From NCBI GenBank assembly GCA_028817225.1, contig JAPPQC010000024.1, forward strand, positions 1 to 47,233: a stretch of 47,233 nucleotides of DNA, given 5' to 3'. The notes under the pieces were generated by a model. The model had not been told where the DNA came from, did not search any database, and worked only from the letters and a program-made list of their open reading frames with translations. A program made the position numbers and the translations under genes. The stretch is from Gammaproteobacteria bacterium. GTDB lineage: Bacteria; Pseudomonadota; Gammaproteobacteria; Poriferisulfidales; Oxydemutatoraceae. Positions 10,797 to 19,049 of the stretch are shown piece by piece; the stretch's first letter is position 1; the number at the start of each line of letters is the position of its first letter.

Positions 10797-10848
10797 AGAT
10801 TACCGGAATGCGCCGGAAGAATCAACACTGACAAAGGTTTCTGAACGG
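10797..10848 (-). promoter_or_regulatory. RiPP-box promoter of precursor 3
   Basis: Box CTGACAAAGGTTTCTGAAC from 10828, 2 bp from the -35 (TTGATT, 10825-10820), then a 17-bp spacer and the -10 (TAATCT, 10802-10797). It lies just behind the end of hldD and gives this peptide a start independent of the LPS operon. Confidence 0.75.
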
Positions 10849-10898
10849 GGAAAAGCGTGCGCGGCGGCGGTATTTTTGCGCGGCGGCTGCGGGCGGCG

Positions 10899-11867
10899 TC
10901 ACGCCCGGTGAACGCCCTGCCGATGTTGCGCGAGCCATTCAAGATAACGCCCGACGCCCTGTTCAAGCGAGGTGAATTCGCCGTCGTAGCCCGCCGCCCG
11001 CAGGCGCGTCAAATCGGCTTCGGTGAAATCCTGATAAACGGACTTCAATTCGTCCGGAAACGGAATGTATTCAACTTCGCCCGCGCCGTGCCAGGCGACG
11101 ACCGCGTCGGCGACCTCCCTGAAAGTGCGCGCGGCGCCGCTGCCGAGATTGAAAACGCCGCTCGGCCTGTTTTCGGCGTCCAGCCACCACAGTTTGACGC
11201 GCACCACATCGTCCACATGCGTGAAATCGCGGCGGTGCTCGCCAGCGGCGCAGGTCTCGTTGGCGCCGAAGACGCGCACCCTGCCGTCTTCGCGCAACTG
11301 GCGGTTGAAATGCCACGGCGCGCTGCACATGAAATCCTTGTGCCCCTCGCGCGGCCCATACACATTGAAATACCGGAAGCCCGCGACCGGCGAGCCGTCC
11401 CCGGCCAGCACGCGCCGCACAGTGCGGTCGAAAAGCCATTTTGAGTAGGCGTAAATCGTCATCGGCCTTTCGTTGGCCTCGTCCTCGGCGAAGACGCCGC
11501 TGTTGCCATAGACGCCCGCCGACGACGCATATTGCAGCGGAATCGCGTGGCGGCGGCAGTAGTGCAGCAGGACTTTTGAGTACTCAAAATTGTTGTGCAT
11601 CATGTAGCGCCCGTCCCACTCGACGGTGGAAGTGCAGGCGCCCTCGTGAATGACCGCCTCGACGGACGGGAAGGTGTGGCCGTCTTCAAGGCGCTCGAAG
11701 AAGTCGTCCTTGTCCATGTAGTCGGCGATTTTCAGGTCGCCGAGATTGGCCACCTTGCGCCCGTTCTCAAGGTTGTCCACGGCCAGGATGTCGTCCGTGC
11801 CGCGTTCGTTCAGCGCGGCGACGACATTGCTGCCGATGAAACCCGCGGCGCCGGTGACAATCAGCAT
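10899..11867 (-). CDS. hldD: ADP-L-glycero-D-manno-heptose 6-epimerase
   Basis: NADP-dependent short-chain epimerase making the heptose donor for LPS core (322 aa; E. coli 310). The Rossmann start is MLIVTGAAGFIGSNVV; the catalytic pair is in SSAGVYG and YAYSKWLFD (YxxxK). FRYFNVYGPREGHKDFMCSAPWHFN is typical of HldD. The start at 11867 is chosen because it begins the Rossmann strand and its ATGCTGA overlaps the stop of the upstream membrane-protein gene by 7 bp, which argues for coupling. It supplies the heptosyltransferases at 7701 and 14416. Confidence 0.96.
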   Translation of the reverse strand: MLIVTGAAGFIGSNVVAALNERGTDDILAVDNLENGRKVANLGDLKIADYMDKDDFFERLEDGHTFPSVEAVIHEGACTSTVEWDGRYMMHNNFEYSKVLLHYCRRHAIPLQYASSAGVYGNSGVFAEDEANERPMTIYAYSKWLFDRTVRRVLAGDGSPVAGFRYFNVYGPREGHKDFMCSAPWHFNRQLREDGRVRVFGANETCAAGEHRRDFTHVDDVVRVKLWWLDAENRPSGVFNLGSGAARTFREVADAVVAWHGAGEVEYIPFPDELKSVYQDFTEADLTRLRAAGYDGEFTSLEQGVGRYLEWLAQHRQGVHRA

Positions 11868-12772
11868 CGGCCCTGCGGCGGCGTCGCCGTTGTCGTCGCC
11901 GTTATCGCCGCCGCGCGCAGGCGGCGGTGCAGCGACAGCACATAGATTGAGATGAACAGCGCCAGCAGGCACTCCTTCAGTTCGCCGCCTTTCATGTACA
12001 GCCACTCCGGCGCGGCGTCGCCGAACGACTCGACCAGCCCGTCAAAGGGGCTTGTAACCAACACCGCAACCGACACCGGCAGACAAACCCAGGTCGGCCA
12101 CAACCAGTACGGCCAGGCATCGCGGTCGTCTTCTGACAGCAGCCGGGCGAGCCGGCCTTGCGTGGTGGGGCGGCGTGCGTTTTGCTTTGTGCCCTTCTCC
12201 GATGCCGGCTGACTGGTTTGCTCCTGCGCGGCGGTGCGAGGCGCGTTTTGCTCTGCGGCCTTCTCCGATACCGGCTGATTGAGCTGCCCCTGCGCGGGCG
12301 GGCGGCGTGCGGCGCGGCGGCGGTACAGCGGCACCGCGACGCCGCCGACAAACGCGGCCAGCGTCAGCAGCGCGCGCGGCAGTTGATCAAACAGCGCATG
12401 GACATTGTGCAGGTTGGTTTCCTGCTGCGGGTTCAGTTGCCGCCAGGTTTCCGGTGTCGCCCACTGAAAAACATGCTGCCCCCAGCTCAATTCCTCGCCG
12501 GCAAAATAAACCGCGCCGAGCAGCAGCAGCAGCGCCCAGACAACAAGCCAGCGCGGCCCGCGCCCCGTCGCCAACCGCAACACGCGCACGCCGTAAACAA
12601 TCGCGGCCAGCAAAAACACCACCGTCAGCCACTCAATGGCGCCGGCCTCGCCATACAACCACGCCTGCCGCCCGCCAACCCACTGCGCCGCATAAGGCGC
12701 CACAACCACCAGCAACGGCGCCCCCAGATAAACAACGGCGGGCAATTCGCGGGTTTGCGTGGAATCATTCAT
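11861..12772 (-). CDS. Polytopic membrane protein of unknown function, with internal repeats
   Basis: A 303-residue inner-membrane protein with about six hydrophobic segments. I recognise only a loose family pattern, FAGEELSWGQHVFQWATPE followed by NLHNVHALFD, seen in uncharacterised membrane proteins; no function can be named. A hydrophilic loop (about residues 155-205) holds two copies of a 22-residue repeat with the core QP.SEK..(E/K)QNA, absent from a minimal version of such a protein. The start at 12772 (MNDSTQT) is preferred over longer open frame. It overlaps hldD by 7 bp, so an envelope role is likely by context. Confidence 0.75.
   Translation of the reverse strand: MNDSTQTRELPAVVYLGAPLLVVVAPYAAQWVGGRQAWLYGEAGAIEWLTVVFLLAAIVYGVRVLRLATGRGPRWLVVWALLLLLGAVYFAGEELSWGQHVFQWATPETWRQLNPQQETNLHNVHALFDQLPRALLTLAAFVGGVAVPLYRRRAARRPPAQGQLNQPVSEKAAEQNAPRTAAQEQTSQPASEKGTKQNARRPTTQGRLARLLSEDDRDAWPYWLWPTWVCLPVSVAVLVTSPFDGLVESFGDAAPEWLYMKGGELKECLLALFISIYVLSLHRRLRAAAITATTTATPPQGRC
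12175..12306 (-). repeat. Two 66-bp in-frame tandem repeats
   Basis: Two imperfect copies encode QGQLNQPVSEKAAEQNAPRT and QEQTSQPASEKGTKQNARRP within the cytosolic or periplasmic loop of the membrane protein. Length is a multiple of three. Confidence 0.7.
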
Positions 12773-13097
12773 GGCGTTTTTTGGCGGTTCACCGGGCGGC
12801 GCGCCCGGCATTATAGCAACCTGCGGGCAGGCGGGGCGGTGGCCGTGTATGCGGCCCTGCGGGTTGGCCTGATTGCCGACCTGCCATATAATGGCGCTGA
12901 CCCCAAACCACAAAGCCCAATCACCATGCCGCCCGCTGAAAAACACGAGAAAATCACTAAAAGTGGCAGAAACGGAATACGCCAACCCGCCGCCGCACAC
13001 AACCCGCAACACACGCTGCCGGGACAACGGCGGGCGGCAAGGCCGCGTTTGCAATGTGGAAAAAGAATAATGGCTTCTGAACAAAGGTGAAATCCGG
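12773..13097. other. Intergenic region upstream of the AlbA-type gene
   Basis: This 325-bp gap has no convincing gene. A possible + strand promoter is TTGGCC (12864-12869), a 17-bp spacer, then TATAAT (12887-12892), about 200 bp before the next start. A 54-codon frame from 12926 ends just before the next gene but has no ribosome site or recognisable features. Base composition drops toward the lower GC of the following gene. Confidence 0.5.
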
Positions 13098-14318
13098 ATG
13101 CTGAAAAGTGATTTGCTGGAATTGATAAGCCGCGGCGAAGGGGCAAAAATCGAGTTCAAAACCGATGATGTCCGCCCTGAATCCATGGCAAAAGAGATTG
13201 TCTCTTTTGCCAATATGAACGGCGGATATATTTTAATCGGCGTTGAGGATGGCACTCAAAAAATCGTTGGCGTGCGAAGGGAAAATCTTCAGGCGTGGAT
13301 TATGGACACGGTGATTGGACAGCATGTACACCCCGCAATACTGCCGGATTATGAAGAGATTCCGGTAAATGGAGCAAAGGTGGCTGTTGTAAACGTTCCC
13401 GGAGGGATTGCCAAACCATATGTGCTGAGACACAACGACCGCGAAGACATCTATGTTCGTTATGGCGACACATGCCAGTTGGCGACTCGTGAGCAAACCC
13501 TCCGGCTGTTTGATGCGGGCGGACTATTGTCTGTGGAGGAGTTACCTGTCCACGGCTCCCGGCTTGACGACCTGGATGAGCGCCGCTACACGGAATATTT
13601 TCAGAAAGTTCTCGGGGAAGCGCCAATGGAGAATCAGCGGGAAATACTGGTTAACCGCAGTTTCCTTGTAGGCGACGAAAACCCTGAAAATTGCAGTATT
13701 TTTGCTCACGTCCTGTTTGCCAAACAGCCCGGACTAAGGCTTCCTCAGGCAGTGGCACGGCTTACCGTGTATCCCGGCGAAGACAAAGACTATGACACAA
13801 ACTTTGACAAAATACTGGATGTGCCATTTTTGGAATTTCGCGGCGAGATATCCGGCAATGATGTCATCGAACCCGCTTTGCACGAGCGATTGCTGGACCT
13901 TGTGGAGCCGTATGTCAGTGAAGACGAACTGCCCAGGGGAACACGCATAAGAAAGTGGGACTACCCAAGGAAGGTCATCCGGGAGTTAATCGTCAACGCA
14001 CTCACGCACAGGGACTGGACAAAACAAGACTATGTGCGTGTGGTGGTTTACAAAAACCGCATGGAGATAACCAGCCCCGGGGCGCTGCCCAACGGAATGA
14101 CAGTCGAAAGAATCAAAAGCGGAGCGCAGGTGCTTCGCAATCCGAAACTGGTGAGAATTTTCAGCGAATACGGTTATCTGGAAGATCAAGGGCTGGGCAT
14201 CCGCCGCAAGGTGATTCCCTTGATGCGCGAGCACAACAACTCAGAGCCGGAGTTTGAGGCCACCGAGGATTATTTCAAAGTCACTCTGTGGAAACAAAAA
14301 CCGCAATCCCCCGCTTGA
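13098..14318 (+). CDS. AlbA_2/Schlafen-type putative DNA-binding ATPase regulator
   Basis: A 406-residue protein of the family often labelled ATP-binding transcriptional regulator or RecG-like. The N-terminal AlbA_2/Schlafen domain (about 10-125) has EGAKIEFKTDD, IVSFANMNGGYILIGVED and DIYVRYGDT. The C-terminal GHKL-like part has VIRELIVNALTHRDW (N-box) and YKNRMEITSPGALPNGMT, then LEDQGLGIRRK. GC content is clearly lower than in every neighbour and codon use is more mixed, and it splits an LPS-core gene group, so it looks horizontally acquired. Such genes occur in defence or mobile regions, but no partner gene is seen here. Ribosome site AAAGGTGA upstream. Confidence 0.85.
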   Translation: MLKSDLLELISRGEGAKIEFKTDDVRPESMAKEIVSFANMNGGYILIGVEDGTQKIVGVRRENLQAWIMDTVIGQHVHPAILPDYEEIPVNGAKVAVVNVPGGIAKPYVLRHNDREDIYVRYGDTCQLATREQTLRLFDAGGLLSVEELPVHGSRLDDLDERRYTEYFQKVLGEAPMENQREILVNRSFLVGDENPENCSIFAHVLFAKQPGLRLPQAVARLTVYPGEDKDYDTNFDKILDVPFLEFRGEISGNDVIEPALHERLLDLVEPYVSEDELPRGTRIRKWDYPRKVIRELIVNALTHRDWTKQDYVRVVVYKNRMEITSPGALPNGMTVERIKSGAQVLRNPKLVRIFSEYGYLEDQGLGIRRKVIPLMREHNNSEPEFEATEDYFKVTLWKQKPQSPA

Positions 14319-14415
14319 TTCCCGGCCTTCGCCGCGAGGAACCAACGGCGTGAATCGTCACAATTCCCGGCCACCGCCTCTTTATAAACTGTACGCCGCC
14401 ACCCACCACATAACC

Positions 14416-15438
14416 TCACCCCCCCTTCCCAAGCCCCTCCGCCTCCGCACAAACCTCATCCGGAGTAATCTCGCTCAAACACCGATAATGCCCATACCGG
14501 CAGGTTTTCTTCCAGCACGGGCTGCATTCAATGCCGCGCCACAGCACGCGGGAAGCGGCAATCATCGGCGGTGTGTAGGCCGGCGAGGTTGCGCCGTACA
14601 TCGCCACCAGCGGGCAGCCGACGGCGGCGGCGATGTGCATCAGGCCCGAATCATTGGTCACCGCGAGCGACGCCAGCGACATCAAGTCTATCGCGTCTTC
14701 AAGGCCGGTGCGCCCGCACAAATCAACAACCGGCGACGACGCGGCCTGTGCAATCTCCCGCGATGCCTGCGTATCGCCCGCCGAGCCGAACAGCCACGCC
14801 TGCCAGCCGGCGGCGGCAAAGCGGTCGGCGACGGCGGCGAAGGAAGCCGGCGGCCATTGTTTTGACCTGCCGAAAGCGGCGCCCGGCATCATCGCCAGCA
14901 CCGGCTTTTGCAAATCAAGGCCGAGACGCCGCACGCACGCACCGGCGTTGTCGGCGTCCACGCGCAACTGCGGCGCGGGCGCGTCTTCGGCGGCGTGCGG
15001 GCGCGCGCCGCGCGGTTCGGCCAGGAACAGGAAGCGGTCCACAATGCGCGGCATCGCCGCGGCGTCGAACGGGCGCATGTCGTTGATCAGGCCGTAGCGC
15101 ATCTCGCCGCGAAAGCCGGTGCGCACCGGCGCCCGCGCAAACCACGGCGCCAGCGCCGCCTTCAGCGAACGCGGCAGCACGATGGCCTGCCGGTACGCGC
15201 CGCGCAAACGCCGCCCCAGCGCGCGCCGCGCCGCAAGGCCGAGTTCGCCGTGGCCGGGCGGCATCTCAATCACGCCGGACACCTCGCGCATCCGGCGCAG
15301 CAGCGCGCCGCCCCACGCCGGCGCAATCACATCAATCTCAATGCCGGGTTCGCGCCGTTTCAGCGCCTTGTAAAGACTTTGCGACAGCACCATGTCGCCG
15401 ACCCAGGCCTGGGCGACCACCAGAACACGCCCCGCCAT
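14416..15438 (-). CDS. waaF: LPS heptosyltransferase II WaaF
   Basis: Adds the second heptose of the LPS inner core (340 aa). N-terminal RVLVVAQAWVGDMVLSQSLYKAL is the WaaF form of the GT-9 start. MMPGAAFGRSKQWP and TNDSGLMHIAAAVGCPLVAMYGATSPAYTPP bind donor. The Cys-rich end ECSPCWKKTCRYGHYRCL is characteristic of WaaF. The start is MAGRVLVV; about 25 more codons are open upstream. It lies 87 bp behind hldE on the same strand and converges on the AlbA-type gene. Confidence 0.94.
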   Translation of the reverse strand: MAGRVLVVAQAWVGDMVLSQSLYKALKRREPGIEIDVIAPAWGGALLRRMREVSGVIEMPPGHGELGLAARRALGRRLRGAYRQAIVLPRSLKAALAPWFARAPVRTGFRGEMRYGLINDMRPFDAAAMPRIVDRFLFLAEPRGARPHAAEDAPAPQLRVDADNAGACVRRLGLDLQKPVLAMMPGAAFGRSKQWPPASFAAVADRFAAAGWQAWLFGSAGDTQASREIAQAASSPVVDLCGRTGLEDAIDLMSLASLAVTNDSGLMHIAAAVGCPLVAMYGATSPAYTPPMIAASRVLWRGIECSPCWKKTCRYGHYRCLSEITPDEVCAEAEGLGKGG

Positions 15439-15525
15439 CGAAACTACCGCCTGACCGGCCAAAGCGACAACCCGATATCGCCGCCAATCCCCGGAACACA
15501 CCCCGCCATCCAAGCCACCGCCTGA

Positions 15526-16977
15526 CTACTGCTTGCGGATGTCGGCAATCAAGCCGCTGGTTGAGACGCCCTCAAGATAATCCAGCACCACCACCTCGCC
15601 GCCGCTGCGCGAGACATGCGCGTAACCGGCGATGTCGCGCGGCTCGTAATCGCCGCCCTTGACCAGCACATCCGGCGACACGCACTCAATCAGGCGCTCC
15701 GGCGTCGGCTCCGAAAACGCCACCACCCAGTCCACCGCCTCCAGCGCCGCCAGCAGCCGCATCCGCAAATGCAGCGGGTTGATGGGCCGCCCGGCGCCCT
15801 TCAGCGCCGTGACCGAAGCGTCGTCGTTGACCGCGACCAGCAGTTTGTCGCCGAGTCGCGCCGCCTCGCTCAGGCACGCGACATGCCCGGCGTGCAGCAA
15901 ATCAAAACAGCCGTTGGTCATGACGATGCGCTGCCCGGCGCGGCGCGCATCGGCGACCCGCGCCGCCAGTTCGTCGCGCGTGCAGACCGCGCCGGACGCG
16001 GCGCGCCCGAAGACGCCGTTCAGTTCGTCGCGGCTGACCGTCGCGGTGCCGGACTTCTCGACGACCAGGCTGGCGGCCCGGTTGGCAAGCCGCGTCGCCT
16101 CCACCAGCGGCAGGCCGAGCGCGCTCGCCGTCGCCAGCACCGAAATCGCGGTGTCGCCGGCGCCGGTCACATCGTACACCTCGTGCGCCTGCGTCGGCAG
16201 GTGGTGCACCACCTCGGCGCTTTCCACCAGCGACATGCCGTGCTCGCCGCGCGTCACCAGCAGCGCGCCAAGGCCGAGCCGGGTTTTCAGCGCAAGCCCT
16301 TTCTCGGCAATCTCGTCGTCGCTGCGGCACGGCCCGACAACCGCCTCGAACTCGGGAAAATTGGGGGTCAGCACGGTGGCGTCGGCGTAGCGCGAGAAGT
16401 CGTGCCCCTTCGGGTCCACAAACACCGGTTTGCCGGCGTCGCGCGCCAGCCGAATCAGGCGCTGGACATTGCGAAGACAACCCTTCGCGTAGTCGGAGAA
16501 AACAACGGCGTCGGCGCCGCTCAGTTGCGCGCTCAGCAGTGTCTCAATCTGCGACAGCGCCGCGCCCTTGAAGCCGTCCTCGAAATCAAGCCGAATCAAC
16601 TGCTGGCCGCGGCTGACAACGCGCAGTTTGACGATGGTCGTGCCGCCGCGCACGGCGGCGAAGTGGGCGCCGACGCCGCGCTCGCCGAGCAGGCGTTCCA
16701 GCACGCCGGCGTCGGCGTCGTCGCCGGTCAGGCCGATCAGCGCCACGCTCGCGCCGAGGGCGCGGACATTGACGGCGACATTGGCCGCGCCGCCCGGACG
16801 CTCCTCAAACTGCTCGACATGGACGGCCTGCACCGGCGCCTCCGGCGAAATGCGCCGCGTCGCGCCGTGAAAGTAGCGGTCTATCATCACATCGCCGACC
16901 ACCAGCAGCCGCGCGCCGCTGAAGTCGGGCGCGCCGCCCGCGGGCGTCACGCCGCCGGACGAAAGACCGTCAGACAA
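15526..16977 (-). CDS. hldE: Bifunctional heptose-7-phosphate kinase / heptose-1-phosphate adenylyltransferase
   Basis: Two steps of ADP-heptose synthesis in one protein (about 483 aa; E. coli 477). The PfkB-type kinase has VVGDVMIDRYFHG, ERPGGAANVAVN and VYDVTGAGDT. The nucleotidyltransferase has VMTNGCFDLLHAGHV and ends at STSGLIADIRKQ. Three starts are possible: ATG at 17022 (53-bp overlap with ilvE), TTG at 16977 (TTGTCTGA overlap with the ilvE stop, GGAG about 12 bp upstream) and GTG at 16950. I favour 16977 on length and coupling, with moderate certainty. It is followed by waaF. Confidence 0.95.
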   Translation of the reverse strand: MSDGLSSGGVTPAGGAPDFSGARLLVVGDVMIDRYFHGATRRISPEAPVQAVHVEQFEERPGGAANVAVNVRALGASVALIGLTGDDADAGVLERLLGERGVGAHFAAVRGGTTIVKLRVVSRGQQLIRLDFEDGFKGAALSQIETLLSAQLSGADAVVFSDYAKGCLRNVQRLIRLARDAGKPVFVDPKGHDFSRYADATVLTPNFPEFEAVVGPCRSDDEIAEKGLALKTRLGLGALLVTRGEHGMSLVESAEVVHHLPTQAHEVYDVTGAGDTAISVLATASALGLPLVEATRLANRAASLVVEKSGTATVSRDELNGVFGRAASGAVCTRDELAARVADARRAGQRIVMTNGCFDLLHAGHVACLSEAARLGDKLLVAVNDDASVTALKGAGRPINPLHLRMRLLAALEAVDWVVAFSEPTPERLIECVSPDVLVKGGDYEPRDIAGYAHVSRSGGEVVVLDYLEGVSTSGLIADIRKQ

Positions 16978-17884
16978 AATCCAGCCACTCCGGGTGCGAG
17001 TTGTCGCGTCCGTGCACGACATCGAAAAACAGCGACTGCAAACGCTCGGTAACCGGCCCGCGCCCGCCGCCGCCGATGACGCGCCCGTCGAGTTCGCGCA
17101 CCGGCGTCACCTCGGCGGCGGTGCCGGTCATGAAACACTCGTCGGCGATATACACCTCGTCGCGCGTAATCCGCCGCTCGACCACTTCCAGCCCCTCGTC
17201 CTTCGCCAGTTGCAGCACCGTGCGCCGGGTGATGCCGTTGAGCGTCGCGTTCAGGTCGGGCGTGTGAATGACGCCGTCGGCGACGATGAAGACATTCTCG
17301 CCGCTGCCCTCGGCGACATAGCCGTCGGTGTCGAGCATCAGCGCCTCGTCGCAGCCGGCGGCCAGCGCCTCTTGCAGCGCCAGCATCGAGTTGATGTAAT
17401 GCCCGTTGGCCTTGGCCTTGCACATCGCGGTGTTGACATGGTAGCGCGCGAACGACGAGGTCTTGACGCGAATGCCGCGCTGAATGTTCTCCTCGCCCAG
17501 ATAAGTGCCCCACTGCCACACGGCGACAATGCAATGCACCTTCAGGTTGTCGGCGCGCAAGCCCATGCCCTCGGCGCCGTAGAAAACCATCGGCCTCAAA
17601 TAGGCGCTGTCCAGACCGTTCTTTTTAACGGCCTCGCGCTGCGCGGCGTTCAGTTCGTCCGGCGTAAACGGCATGCGGATGCCGACGATGGCGGCGGAAT
17701 CAAACAGCCGCCGGGTGTGATCCTTAAGCCGGAAGATGGCGGTGCCGTTGTCCGTACGGTAGGCGCGAACCCCCTCGAACACGCCGGTGCCGTAGTGCAG
17801 CGTGTGCGTCAGCACATGGACTTTCGCCTCGCGCCAGGGCACGAATTCGCCGTCGAACCAGATCCAGCCGTCGCGTTCGTCCAT
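16970..17884 (-). CDS. ilvE: Branched-chain amino acid aminotransferase
   Basis: PLP enzyme for the last step of Ile, Leu and Val synthesis (304 aa, normal length). Class IV aminotransferase features: WFDGEFVPWREAKVHVLTHTLHYGTGVFEGVRAY at the start, the PLP lysine in MCKAKANGHYINS, EGSGENVFIV, and TGTAAEVTPVRELDGR. The start MDERDGWIW has a good site AAAGGAGT; the open frame upstream is ignored. Its stop overlaps the proposed hldE start, so it seems to be the first gene of an ilvE-hldE-waaF transcript. Confidence 0.97.
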   Translation of the reverse strand: MDERDGWIWFDGEFVPWREAKVHVLTHTLHYGTGVFEGVRAYRTDNGTAIFRLKDHTRRLFDSAAIVGIRMPFTPDELNAAQREAVKKNGLDSAYLRPMVFYGAEGMGLRADNLKVHCIVAVWQWGTYLGEENIQRGIRVKTSSFARYHVNTAMCKAKANGHYINSMLALQEALAAGCDEALMLDTDGYVAEGSGENVFIVADGVIHTPDLNATLNGITRRTVLQLAKDEGLEVVERRITRDEVYIADECFMTGTAAEVTPVRELDGRVIGGGGRGPVTERLQSLFFDVVHGRDNSHPEWLDFV

Positions 17885-17950
17885 TAGAGAGACTCCTTTG
17901 CGTTGCGGTGTGCCAAAGTGCGCCGGATTGCCGCAGAAATCCGGCGGGGC

Positions 17951-17999
17951 TTGACTTGCCGGCACTTATCAAGAATAATTCTCATTCCCATTATTATTT
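17951..17999 (+). promoter_or_regulatory. Promoter of fbpABC overlapped by a Fur-like box
   Basis: TTGACT (17951-17956), a 17-bp spacer and AATAAT (17974-17979) form a plausible promoter. AATAATTCTCATTCCCATT, from 17974, resembles Fur sites (its complement holds AATGAGAATTATT) and covers the -10 and likely start point. Iron repression of the importer is the expected result. Confidence 0.72.
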
Positions 18000-19037
18000 G
18001 TGCCGATGACAAGCCGACAACCCCTACATCATACAGCATTGGCCGCATTTGCGCTGTACTGCCTGCTTGCGGGCGCCCCTGCCGCCGCCGAAGTGAATAT
18101 CTACTCGGCGCGCCAGGAAAGCCTGATCAAGCCGCTGCTCGACCGCTTCAGCGCGCGGCACGGTGTCAAGGTGCGCCTCGTCACCGGCAAGGCCGACGCG
18201 CTGCTCGCGCGCCTCAAACTTGAAGGACAGGACAGCCCCGCCGACCTGCTGATTACCACCGACGCCGGACGCCTGTACCGCGCAAAGCAGGCCGGCCTGC
18301 TGCAACCGGTCCAGTCCGAAACGCTGGCCGCGAACATTCCGCCGCGCTACCGCGACCCGGAAAACCACTGGTTCGGATTGTCGCTGCGCGCGCGCACGAT
18401 ACTGGCGGTCGCGGGCAAGGCCAACACGGCGGCGCTCGCGCGCTACGAATCGCTGGCCGACCCGGTCTGGCGCGGGCGCATCTGCATCCGCTCGTCCGAC
18501 AACATCTACAACCAGTCGCTGGTCGCCTCGATGATACACGCCAACGGCGACGCGGCGACGCTGGCGTGGGCCAAAGGGCTGGTGGCCAATTTCGCGCGCC
18601 CGCCCGCCGGCGGCGACCGCGACCAGATTCTGGCGGCGGCGGGCGGGCTGTGCGACATCGCCGTCGCCAACACCTACTACCTGGCGATGATGCTGCAAGG
18701 CAACAACCCGGCGCAGCGCGAAGCGGCGAAGAAAATGCGCGTCGTGTGGCCGAACCAGCGCGACCGCGGCGTGCACATCAACATCAGCGGCGCCGGTGTG
18801 ACGCGCGCGGCGAAACACCGCGGCGAGGCCGTCGCGCTGCTGGAATACCTGGCCGGCGCCGACGCGCAGCGCTGGTACGGCGAGGCCAACAACGAATACC
18901 CGGTGCTGGCCGGTGTCGCGCCCGGCGCCGCGCTGCAATCGTGGGGCGAGTTCAAGGCCGACGACATCAACCTTGAACTGCTCGGGCGGCTGAACCGCGA
19001 CGCGGTTGAATTGACCAACCGCGCCGGCTGGCGGTAG
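18000..19037 (+). CDS. fbpA: Periplasmic Fe(III)-binding protein FbpA-like
   Basis: Captures ferric iron in the periplasm for the ABC importer. The signal peptide ends near GAPAAAEVNIYSARQE. EVNIYSARQ starts the mature fold, and the tyrosine pair in IAVANTYYLAMM are the iron ligands of FbpA. The start is GTG 18000 (345 aa) or ATG 18006 (343 aa); neither has a clear ribosome site and the leader would be short. A Fur-like box covers the promoter. fbpB follows after 12 bp. Confidence 0.93.
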   Translation: MPMTSRQPLHHTALAAFALYCLLAGAPAAAEVNIYSARQESLIKPLLDRFSARHGVKVRLVTGKADALLARLKLEGQDSPADLLITTDAGRLYRAKQAGLLQPVQSETLAANIPPRYRDPENHWFGLSLRARTILAVAGKANTAALARYESLADPVWRGRICIRSSDNIYNQSLVASMIHANGDAATLAWAKGLVANFARPPAGGDRDQILAAAGGLCDIAVANTYYLAMMLQGNNPAQREAAKKMRVVWPNQRDRGVHINISGAGVTRAAKHRGEAVALLEYLAGADAQRWYGEANNEYPVLAGVAPGAALQSWGEFKADDINLELLGRLNRDAVELTNRAGWR

Positions 19038-19049
19038 CGGGCGGCAGCG

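Noticed and set aside
12926..13087. 54-codon frame upstream of the AlbA-type gene
   Set aside because: No ribosome site, no hydrophobic or known motif, and composition like intergenic DNA; could be real but cannot be supported.
13098..14318. AlbA/Schlafen-type gene as part of a defence island
   Set aside because: No restriction, toxin, nuclease or other defence gene adjoins it; the neighbours are housekeeping LPS genes.
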